Of a stretch of 64,000 nucleotides of DNA, positions 25,473 to 32,615 are shown piece after piece. Location of the stretch: assembly GCA_002404015.1 (NCBI GenBank), contig DHIW01000124.1:1-64000 (forward strand), in the 5' to 3' direction. Position numbers and translations under genes: made by a program. Below the pieces are notes generated by a model. The model was not told where the DNA came from and ran no database searches. It saw only the letters and a list, made by a program, of their open reading frames with translations. How positions within the stretch are numbered: position 1 is the first letter of the stretch; each line of letters opens with the position of its first letter. Origin of the DNA: Chloroflexi bacterium UBA4736 (GTDB lineage: Bacteria > Chloroflexota > Dormibacteria > Dormibacterales > Dormibacteraceae).

Positions 25473-26602
25473 GTCTGTTCTCCCCCTACTTCGGGGCCAC
25501 GTACGGTGGCGGCGAGAAGTACCTGGCGCTCGCGGCCAGGGCGGTCCAGGACCGCTGGCCGGCCGTCCAGGTGGACCTGATCGGTTCCGTGCCGGCCGAT
25601 GCCGAGCGCTACGCGCTGAGGCTGGGTCTCGACCTCAGCGGCCTGCGCCTAGTCGCCACCAACCGCCAGGTCACCAAGGCCCACCGGCTCCTCAACAGGG
25701 CGAGTTTTCTGCGCCCGCTCCGAAACCGAGTGGTGGGCGCCCAGGCCTCGCGGCTCACGCGCGAGTACGACGTCTTCATCGCGATGGCCTACGTGATCCC
25801 GGTCCGGAATCAGGCGGCGCGCGGGGCCATCCTGTGCCAGTTCCCCTACCCCCTCGGCTCCGACTCGGACCTCACCGGTTACCAGCTCGTGATCTGCCAG
25901 TCCCAGTACGTTCGCAAGTGGGTCCTCCAGCGCTGGCGGCGCGAAGCCACCGTGGTATACCCGCCCGTCGAAATCCCGGCTGAGGAACCTGACTGGCAGG
26001 CCAAGCGCAACTCGATCCTTTCGGTGGGGCGTTTTGCCGCCGGTGGGCACGACAAGCGCCAGGACGCGATGGTCGCCGCCTTCAAGCGCCTCTGTGACGC
26101 GGGCCTGACGGGCTGGCGGCTGCACCTGGCAGGCTCGGTGCACCAGGATGCCCACCACGCCGGGCACTTTGAAGTGATCGAAAGGGCATCCGCGGGGTAC
26201 CCGGTGACCCTGCATCCGGACATCCTTCAGGAAGGACTGCAGAGGCTCTACCGGGAGGCTTCGATCTACTGGCACTCGGCCGGCCTGGGAGTGGACGAGG
26301 AGGCGGACCCGGCGGCGCTCGAGCACTTCGGGATGACGACGGTGGAGGCCATGGGCCACGGCGCGGTGCCGGTGGTGATTGGGCGGGGAGGCCAATCGGA
26401 GATCGTGCGCGACGGCATTGACGGTTTCCTGTGGCTGGATCCCAGGCACTTGATCGATCTCACCAGCAAGCTCGTGGGCGATTCGGCGCTGAGGCGCCGG
26501 CTCGGCGAGAGCGCCCGCGAGCGCAGCCACCTTTTCTCACGCGAGGTCTTCGCGCTCAGGCTTACCGAGGCTCTGGAACCGCTGCTCGCGGATCGCGGTT
26601 AG
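25451..26602 (+). CDS. GT4-like glycosyltransferase
   Basis: 383 residues, GT-B fold. N-terminal RVGLFSPYFGATYGGGEKYL with the glycine-rich acceptor loop; the donor domain holds ILSVGRFAAGGHDKRQ, LHLAGSVHQ and EHFGMTTVEAMGHGAVPVV, the E-x7-E region conserved in GT4. The pattern resembles ALG11/mannosyltransferase-like enzymes. GTG start at 25451. The 3' end overlaps the convergent methyltransferase by four bases. Confidence 0.9.
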   Translation: MGRPLRVGLFSPYFGATYGGGEKYLALAARAVQDRWPAVQVDLIGSVPADAERYALRLGLDLSGLRLVATNRQVTKAHRLLNRASFLRPLRNRVVGAQASRLTREYDVFIAMAYVIPVRNQAARGAILCQFPYPLGSDSDLTGYQLVICQSQYVRKWVLQRWRREATVVYPPVEIPAEEPDWQAKRNSILSVGRFAAGGHDKRQDAMVAAFKRLCDAGLTGWRLHLAGSVHQDAHHAGHFEVIERASAGYPVTLHPDILQEGLQRLYREASIYWHSAGLGVDEEADPAALEHFGMTTVEAMGHGAVPVVIGRGGQSEIVRDGIDGFLWLDPRHLIDLTSKLVGDSALRRRLGESARERSHLFSREVFALRLTEALEPLLADRG

Positions 26603-27453
26603 GGCGAGCCTGAGATGCGCGCTGCCAGCTGGGAGATCAGGCGGCCTCGGCGCGAATCGCGCGGCGCTAGCCGCCGCCGGAGGCTGGCCACGCGCTCGGC
26701 CAGCCGGTACGCGGAGGAGCTCCGAACGGTGGTGAGCTCCGCCTCCAGGCCGTCCGCCCGCTCGGTCTGGCGGCGCAACTCCAGAACCAGCTCGCGCAGG
26801 GCGACGTTCTCATCCTGGTACCGGGCCAACACGCGCTCGTAAGTGGCCGCCACTCGGGGCAGGCCCTCTTGGCTCTTCCTGAACCTGACGGCCCACGGCG
26901 AAAGGTACGTCGAGGGATCGTAGTCGAGATCGTGGACGAAGCCGAGGCGCGCGAACAGCTCTGCCCAGTAGTCCCGGGGCATCACGTTGACATGGGTGGC
27001 CTCTTTGTAGTCGTGCGGGGTCGAGGAGAAGAGCACGTCGCCGGTGTGGGCGCAGAAGTTCTGGACGGCATGCTCCGCATCCCGCTTGGGGAGGTGCTCG
27101 AGAGTCTCGATGCACACGATCAGGTCGTACTTGCGCTTCAGCGCCGCGGTCACCGAAGCCTTGCGGCAGTACGGCCGGATGTCTTCTCGGACCTGCGCCA
27201 GCGCGTATTCCGAGATGTCGATCCCGTATGCTTCGACGCCGCGGTCGCGGAGGGCCTCGACCAGGAATCCCATCGCGCAGCCGGCATCGAGGACGGTCTG
27301 TGGCCCAAAGTCGCGGACGATGCGATCGGCGATAGTGCCGAAGAAATTGAGCCAGCGCTCGTCTCGGCGATAGGCCTCAGTCTGGTTGAGGTTCAGGCAG
27401 CGGCCGTAATAGAAGCTGTCGTAGTCGGTGCCCCGCCCCTTCTTGCGAGCCAT
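26599..27453 (-). CDS. SAM-dependent methyltransferase with C-terminal coiled coil
   Basis: 284 residues. Methyltransferase domain about 45-190: TVLDAGCAMGFLVEAL (motif I), YGIDISEYAL (motif II), DLIVCIETLEHLP (post-II). Residues about 205-250 form a predicted coiled coil with heptads of Leu and charged residues (ENVALRELVLELRRQ), then an Arg-rich tail. This layout is seen in methyltransferases that cap surface glycans and measure chain length through a coiled coil, for example WbdD-type proteins, though no kinase domain is present. A TACAAT box lies at 27474-27479 upstream. Confidence 0.82.
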   Translation of the reverse strand: MARKKGRGTDYDSFYYGRCLNLNQTEAYRRDERWLNFFGTIADRIVRDFGPQTVLDAGCAMGFLVEALRDRGVEAYGIDISEYALAQVREDIRPYCRKASVTAALKRKYDLIVCIETLEHLPKRDAEHAVQNFCAHTGDVLFSSTPHDYKEATHVNVMPRDYWAELFARLGFVHDLDYDPSTYLSPWAVRFRKSQEGLPRVAATYERVLARYQDENVALRELVLELRRQTERADGLEAELTTVRSSSAYRLAERVASLRRRLAPRDSRRGRLISQLAARISGSP

Positions 27454-27473
27454 CAGGGGATCACCACGACGGC

Positions 27474-27479
27474 ATTGTA
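27474..27479 (-). promoter_or_regulatory. Candidate -10 box for the coiled-coil methyltransferase
   Basis: TACAAT on the minus strand, 20 bases upstream of the ATG at 27453. No clear -35 is visible. Confidence 0.35.
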
Positions 27480-27491
27480 TGGATGGGCTGG

Positions 27492-29729
27492 TCAGGAGTA
27501 CCAGCCGAGGAGATCGGCGACGACGTCGGTCGAACCGGCCGAGTTGTAGATCCGGATGCTGCCATCAGACCCCAGGGTGGCGATCACCAGGTTGGGGACG
27601 TTCTGATCGCCCATGAAGTTGACGTCCGATGTGGAGGGCGGGCCGGCGGGCGTGCTGGGCAGCACCGCCAGGTAGCTCTGGCCACTGGGAGCCACCGCCG
27701 TCAGGTTGATCAGGACGGCGCCCATGCCCGACAGCGGCACTCCCAGCCGGCCGGCGACCGGCAGGGTCAGCGTCTGGCCGGGGCCAACCCGGCCTGCCGT
27801 CACCCCGGTGCCGTTGCGGGTATCGAGCAGGCGCTGGGCCGTCACGCCCGTGTAGAGGCCGCCTGAAGTCGCAGTCGCGGCCGGACTGCTGAACCAGCCC
27901 GAGACGTCGACGATCACGTCCGTCGAACCCTGGGAGTTGTAGATGCTGACCTGGCCGCTCGGGCTCACGGGCACGATCACGCGGTTGGCGACCGTCTGCC
28001 AGGCCAGAAAATTGAGGTTGGAGACGGCGCTCCCGCCGCTCGGCGTGACCGCCAGGAAGCTCTGCGACGTCGGGTTGGTGGCCGTCAGGTTGAGGGCAAC
28101 GGCGACCACCTGGGCCGCCGGCACCGCCGCCAGCGGTCCCGAGCCGGAAACCTGCAGGGTCAAGGACGCGCCAGGCCTCACCGGGCCGGGATGGCCACCG
28201 GTCGAGGTTCGGGTGTCGAGGATGCGGCCCGGCGCGACGGGATGGTAGTGGCCGTCCACCCCACCGTCCGAGGAGGTCCCGATCCAGCCCGAGACGTCGC
28301 CGATCAGATCGACCTGCCCGCTGCTCTGGTTGGCCAACGCGACCTTGCCGTCGGGGCCGAGGGCAGCCTGCACCAGGTTGGCGGAGGTCTGCCAGGGCCC
28401 GAAGTTCAGGTTCGAGGTGTTGGGAAGCGCGGTCGCGCTCGGGTAGACGGTCAGGAAACCGGCCTGTGTGGGATTGGTCTCCGTAACGTTGAGGACCACC
28501 GCAGCCACCCCGGTGCTGGGGACGCCCCCTCGCCCGAGAACGCTGAGCGCGACCGACTGGCCGGGCGCCACGGTCGAGAAGCCGCCGAGACCCGAGCGGG
28601 TGTCGAGAATCCTGGCCGGCGCGACGGGGTGCAGGCGGCCGGGAAAGGCCGGCACCGGAGTCACGGCGCTCGACGCCTGCGAGTCAGGGCTTCTGCCGTC
28701 GATGGTGTACGCGACGACCGCGATGGTGTACGAGGCGAAGTTGCTGAGCCCCGTCAGAAGGGTGCGGTTGAGGCTGCCGTCTACCGTGACGCTGGCGCCC
28801 CCGGGCGAGGCGGTCACCACGTAGGCGTAAATCCGGTCTCCCCCGTTCCAGGCCGGCGTCTGCCAGGTCACCGTGGCCGAGCTGTCGCCGGCCGTGGTGC
28901 TCACAGCCGTCGGCGCGGTGGGGAGCGGGTTCTGGGGGTTCCCGGTCAGCCACAGGTTGCCCGAGTCGTAGGGCCAGGGGTCGCTGCCCGCACCGGTCCA
29001 GCCCCAGGGGTCGATGGCATTCCAGGGATTGGTCACGTAGACACCGAAGTGCAGGTGGGGTCCGGTGCTGTTACCGGTGTTGCCGCTGACGCCGATTGTG
29101 GTCGTGCGGTAGACGTGGTCGCCGACGTTCACGTAGATCTGGCTCATGTGGCCGTAGCGGGTGCTGAAGCCATTCCCGTGGTCGATGATCACGGTCTGAC
29201 CGAAGCCCGGGTTGTTGGGGTCGTAGCCGGCCAGCGTCACCGTGCCCGGGGCCGCCGCCAGCAGAGGCTCATAGTTGAGAGCGAGGTCCCAGCCGTTGTG
29301 GCCGTCGTAATACAGGTAGTCGCTCCCGCGAGGCGTCACCGCGTAACCGGCCGAGAAGGTCGGATCCACGCCGTTCGCGGAGCTGGCGACCGTTCCGTCG
29401 AACTCGCAGATCCGGCCGTCGCGCGTGTAGTCGGGGCTGCAGTGATCGAACACCGAGGTGACCTGGTGCGGATCCCAGTAGGGCCGGGTGAGGAAGGGCT
29501 GCGCCCCGGCGAGCCCCGCCGCCCCGATCGAGGAAGCCCTTCCCACCTTGGGCGCCAGCTTTGCCGACGGCATGCGATCGGGCATGGTGACCCGGTGGCC
29601 GGGCGGACCGAAAGCAGGGTGCTCGGGGCGCGTCGCGAGCGGAGGCGATGGCGCGGCGGAGGCGGGCGCGCTCGCAGTCATGACAAGTACCGCGCAGACC
29701 ACCGCCACGGCGCGGGCAAACTGAATCAG
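27492..29729 (-). CDS. Secreted M23 metalloendopeptidase with FnIII and C-terminal RxLDTR triplet
   Basis: About 745 residues from a CTG at 29729: this gives a textbook signal peptide, IQFARAVAVVCAVLVM followed by TASAPASA, and is preceded by AGGA with eight bases of spacing. ATG/GTG alternatives are either 84 bases upstream inside the previous gene or lack the basic n-region. M23 domain about 90-260 with zinc ligands His144, Asp148 (HNGWDL) and His225/His227 (GPHLHFGVY). One FnIII domain (about 265-360) precedes three RxLDTR modules (about 364-745). Probably cleaves peptidoglycan cross-bridges. Tandem neighbour of a GH18 paralogue with the same tail. Confidence 0.85.
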   Translation of the reverse strand: MIQFARAVAVVCAVLVMTASAPASAAPSPPLATRPEHPAFGPPGHRVTMPDRMPSAKLAPKVGRASSIGAAGLAGAQPFLTRPYWDPHQVTSVFDHCSPDYTRDGRICEFDGTVASSANGVDPTFSAGYAVTPRGSDYLYYDGHNGWDLALNYEPLLAAAPGTVTLAGYDPNNPGFGQTVIIDHGNGFSTRYGHMSQIYVNVGDHVYRTTTIGVSGNTGNSTGPHLHFGVYVTNPWNAIDPWGWTGAGSDPWPYDSGNLWLTGNPQNPLPTAPTAVSTTAGDSSATVTWQTPAWNGGDRIYAYVVTASPGGASVTVDGSLNRTLLTGLSNFASYTIAVVAYTIDGRSPDSQASSAVTPVPAFPGRLHPVAPARILDTRSGLGGFSTVAPGQSVALSVLGRGGVPSTGVAAVVLNVTETNPTQAGFLTVYPSATALPNTSNLNFGPWQTSANLVQAALGPDGKVALANQSSGQVDLIGDVSGWIGTSSDGGVDGHYHPVAPGRILDTRTSTGGHPGPVRPGASLTLQVSGSGPLAAVPAAQVVAVALNLTATNPTSQSFLAVTPSGGSAVSNLNFLAWQTVANRVIVPVSPSGQVSIYNSQGSTDVIVDVSGWFSSPAATATSGGLYTGVTAQRLLDTRNGTGVTAGRVGPGQTLTLPVAGRLGVPLSGMGAVLINLTAVAPSGQSYLAVLPSTPAGPPSTSDVNFMGDQNVPNLVIATLGSDGSIRIYNSAGSTDVVADLLGWYS
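27495..28640 (-). repeat. Triplet of RxLDTR modules in the M23 protein
   Basis: 382 residues forming three units of about 130 residues, starting at RILDTRSGLGG, RILDTRTSTGG and RLLDTRNGTG. The last ends DLLGWYS, with Ser as the final residue of the protein. Units 2 and 3 are very similar to units 2 and 3 of the adjacent GH18 protein, including NRVIVPV and IYNS/VYNS segments. Confidence 0.92.
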
Positions 29730-29739
29730 GGGTCCGTTC

Positions 29740-32535
29740 CTAGCTGTACCAGCCAAGAATGTCAACGAGAACGTCGGCTGAACCTTGCGAGTTGTAGACG
29801 CTGATGGCGCCATCCGAACCGACCGTCGCGACCACGAGGTTGGGCACGTTCTGGCCGGCCATGAAGCTCACGTCAGACGTGCGCGGGGCGCCGGCGGGCG
29901 CTGCCGGTGTCACCGCCAGGTAGCTCTGGCTGGTCGGTGCCACCGCGGTTAGATTGATCACCACCGCGGTCGCTCCGCTGCCGGGTACGCCGAGGTGCCC
30001 GGCGACCGGGACGGTGATGACTTGGCCAGCGCCCAGCGGGGCGGCGGGGGCTCCTAGGCCGTACCTGGTGTCCACGAGGCGGATCGGCGGCAGCGCCGTG
30101 TAGGTGCCAGTGGGGGAGATGACGGTGCTGGCGCTGCTGAACCAGCCGGCTGCGTCGACGATGACATCGGTCCAGCCCTGGGAGTTGTAGACAGTTACCT
30201 GCCCGGCCGCGTTGACCGGGACGATCACGCGGTTGGCGACCGTCTGCCAGGGCATGAAGTTGAGATTGGAGACGGCCGGCGCGCCGCTCGGAGGCGTCGG
30301 GGTCACGGCCAGGTAGCTCTGCGAGCTGCCATTGGTGGTTGTCAGGTTGAGCGCGACCGCGGAGATCTGGGAGGCGGGTACCGAGCTCAACGGCCCGGGG
30401 CCGTTGACCTGCAGCGTCAGCGTCTGACCGGGTCCCAACTGCCCGTTATGGCCGCCGATGCTGCCCCGGGTGTCCAGGACGCGGTCCGGTGTCACGGCGT
30501 GGTAGTGACCCTCGGCGCCCGTGTCGGCGGATGCGCCGAACCAGGCCGACACGTCTGCGATTACGTCCACGCCGGCGCTGCCGGCATTGTAGATGGCGAC
30601 CTTGCCGTCACCGCCCAGCGAGGCCGGGACCAGGTTGGCAGCCGTCTGCCAGGGTCCGAAGTTGAGGTTCGAGGTAGTGGGCCGGCAGGTCCCGTTGGGG
30701 TAAACGGTCAGGTACCCGGCCTGGGAGGGGTTCGTCTCGGTGATGTTGAGGCTGACCGCCGTGACGCCCGTGCTGGGCACTGAACCCTGCCCGACCACGC
30801 TCAGGACAAGGGTCTGACCAGGTCCCAGCTGGCCCGGATGGCCGCCGGTGGAGTTCCGAGTGTCAAGGATCCGTGTCGGCGTCAGCGCGTGCAGCCGGCC
30901 GGGCCAGGCGCCGAGTGCGGGTGCCGGGGTCGTGGCGCCGGAGGCCGCCGACGTGGGGCCGGCGCCATAGGCGTCGCTGGCGGTCACGGTGAAGCTGTAC
31001 GCCGTGCCGTCGCTGAGCCCGTCCAGACTCGTGTAGTAGGCGTTGCCCGGTACGGTCGCCGTGACTGGTCCCGGGTTGGCCCGGATCGTGTAGCTGGTGA
31101 TCGGGCTGGCGGAGGCGGGCGGCGTCCAGCTCAGCCCGGCCGAGCCTTTGGCCGGACACGTCGTGAGCCCGGTGGGGGTGCCAGGGATGAGCGCGAAGTG
31201 GATGGCCAGCTGGTTCCAGAGCTCGGGGGCGCCCCCACCGTAGTTCAGGGTCCAGAGGCCGGCGCCACGCAGGTTGTCCCGGTTCACGAGGTCGTACTTG
31301 GCGCTCAGCGAGGTCGCGTCGTCCCAGTACATCTGCCGGTTGCAGTTGGCGTAGGCGGGAGGGCTGTAGAAGTCAGCCCGCATCTCCTGCCCAGGACCGT
31401 CCACCTGGTCGCGGTGCAGGTACATGGGCTGCAGGTTGGGGTCTCTGATGTCGGCGGCGATGCCGAGGTAGCTCTCGGACGCATAGGTGCCGCCGCTGGA
31501 GAAGCCCCCCACGATCTGGGCGTTGGCTGGGGTCGACGCGGGCGCGGACGTGACGCAGCCCTTCACCCCGTAGTAGGGGAGGCCGAGGATGGTCTTGGTG
31601 GGCCCGGCCACCGCCGCGTACTGGGAGGCGGTGTCGGTGTCGTTCCAGTGGTAACCGGTGAGCGGGGAGGTCGGGCCCAGGCAGGTCGAGCAGACCGACG
31701 TGCCCGCGTTCGACATCTCCAGCGCATACGCCATCACGAAGAAGGCGTCGCTCCAGGTGCCGAGGTTGGGGATGTCGAAGAAGCCCCCGGAATCAGCGGC
31801 CGAGCTGGCGTAAGTGTCGACGGTGATGTAACGCTGAGCGGTCGGCACGTTCTGGCTGACCATGCGCTGCCTGATCTCGTAGACCAGTGCCGTCACCAGG
31901 GCCCGGTTGTTCGTCGGGCCGCAGGCCGCGTTATACCCCTCGTAGTCCACGTTGACGCCGTCCACGCCCTTGGCGAGAATCTGCTGGACCGTGGAGATGG
32001 CGGTCTGGGTGCGGTGCTCAAGGGCGGTGCACATACCGGACCCGGTGTCCTGGTAGATGATCGTCAGGACGACGCTCACGCCGTTCCCGTGGGCCGTGTT
32101 CAGGAGATCGGTCAGGTCGGCCGAGTTCCAGTGGTTCCAGCCGCCGTCCTGCGCGAAGGTGCCGTCGGCTGCGTTGACGTGGAGTCCGAAGAAGGCGACG
32201 GTCGAGAGAAGGGAGAAGTTCCAGGAGTGGATGCCGTTGCTCGTTTCCAGGTTGGCGCCATCGGCAAACCCGAACACTTCGCGGCGGGGATGGGCGGGGC
32301 TCGCCCCGTTGGGGCGGGCGAGTCCACTAGCCGGTCGGAACGGCTGGAGGCCCGCCACTGGGGCGGCTGCGACCTGGTCCCCGAGAGCCCGCATGGCGGG
32401 GGTGGCTCGGGCCTGGTCTTGGGCGGCCGGCGCGACGCCAGGGCTGGCGGCCGCGGCGGGCACAGCCGTCGCCGCCACTATGGCAGTGACAATGGCGACC
32501 GCCGCCAGGAGCTGCAGGGATGAATGCTGGGACAT
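29740..32535 (-). CDS. Secreted GH18-family glycoside hydrolase with FnIII and RxLDTR triplet
   Basis: About 931 residues from ATG 32535; the GTG at 32559 would overlap the likely -10 box. Signal peptide about 1-34, linker, GH18 domain about 65-470, FnIII about 475-540, then three RxLDTR modules (about 545-931). The GH18 catalytic motif DGVNVDYEG (DxxDxDxE) is complete, with Glu199 as the acid. YWDDATSLSAKYDLVN and GAGLWTLNYGG are typical of the later barrel strands. Related enzymes hydrolyse chitin, peptidoglycan-type or other GlcNAc polymers; a role in spore-cortex-like or wall turnover is possible but unproven. Confidence 0.88.
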   Translation of the reverse strand: MSQHSSLQLLAAVAIVTAIVAATAVPAAAASPGVAPAAQDQARATPAMRALGDQVAAAPVAGLQPFRPASGLARPNGASPAHPRREVFGFADGANLETSNGIHSWNFSLLSTVAFFGLHVNAADGTFAQDGGWNHWNSADLTDLLNTAHGNGVSVVLTIIYQDTGSGMCTALEHRTQTAISTVQQILAKGVDGVNVDYEGYNAACGPTNNRALVTALVYEIRQRMVSQNVPTAQRYITVDTYASSAADSGGFFDIPNLGTWSDAFFVMAYALEMSNAGTSVCSTCLGPTSPLTGYHWNDTDTASQYAAVAGPTKTILGLPYYGVKGCVTSAPASTPANAQIVGGFSSGGTYASESYLGIAADIRDPNLQPMYLHRDQVDGPGQEMRADFYSPPAYANCNRQMYWDDATSLSAKYDLVNRDNLRGAGLWTLNYGGGAPELWNQLAIHFALIPGTPTGLTTCPAKGSAGLSWTPPASASPITSYTIRANPGPVTATVPGNAYYTSLDGLSDGTAYSFTVTASDAYGAGPTSAASGATTPAPALGAWPGRLHALTPTRILDTRNSTGGHPGQLGPGQTLVLSVVGQGSVPSTGVTAVSLNITETNPSQAGYLTVYPNGTCRPTTSNLNFGPWQTAANLVPASLGGDGKVAIYNAGSAGVDVIADVSAWFGASADTGAEGHYHAVTPDRVLDTRGSIGGHNGQLGPGQTLTLQVNGPGPLSSVPASQISAVALNLTTTNGSSQSYLAVTPTPPSGAPAVSNLNFMPWQTVANRVIVPVNAAGQVTVYNSQGWTDVIVDAAGWFSSASTVISPTGTYTALPPIRLVDTRYGLGAPAAPLGAGQVITVPVAGHLGVPGSGATAVVINLTAVAPTSQSYLAVTPAAPAGAPRTSDVSFMAGQNVPNLVVATVGSDGAISVYNSQGSADVLVDILGWYS
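29743..30902 (-). repeat. Triplet of RxLDTR modules in the GH18 protein
   Basis: Three units starting RILDTRNSTGG, RVLDTRGSIGG and RLVDTRYGLG, closing DVSAWFG, DAAGWFS and DILGWYS (protein end). Similarity to the M23 triplet indicates tandem gene duplication with exchange of the catalytic domain. Confidence 0.92.
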
Positions 32536-32557
32536 CGAGTGGGGAAACGCTTGGGGC

Positions 32558-32587
32558 ACTGTAGCCCGGTAACGGCGGACGAGTCAA
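32558..32587 (-). promoter_or_regulatory. Candidate sigma70-type promoter of the GH18 gene
   Basis: TTGACT (32587-32582), an 18-base spacer and TACAGT (32563-32558) on the minus strand, 22 bases before the ATG at 32535. It is the best two-part promoter match I found in the window and supports the ATG start. Confidence 0.55.
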
Positions 32588-32615
32588 ATTGGTTCCGGGC
32601 CGGGTCGGCCGGTTC

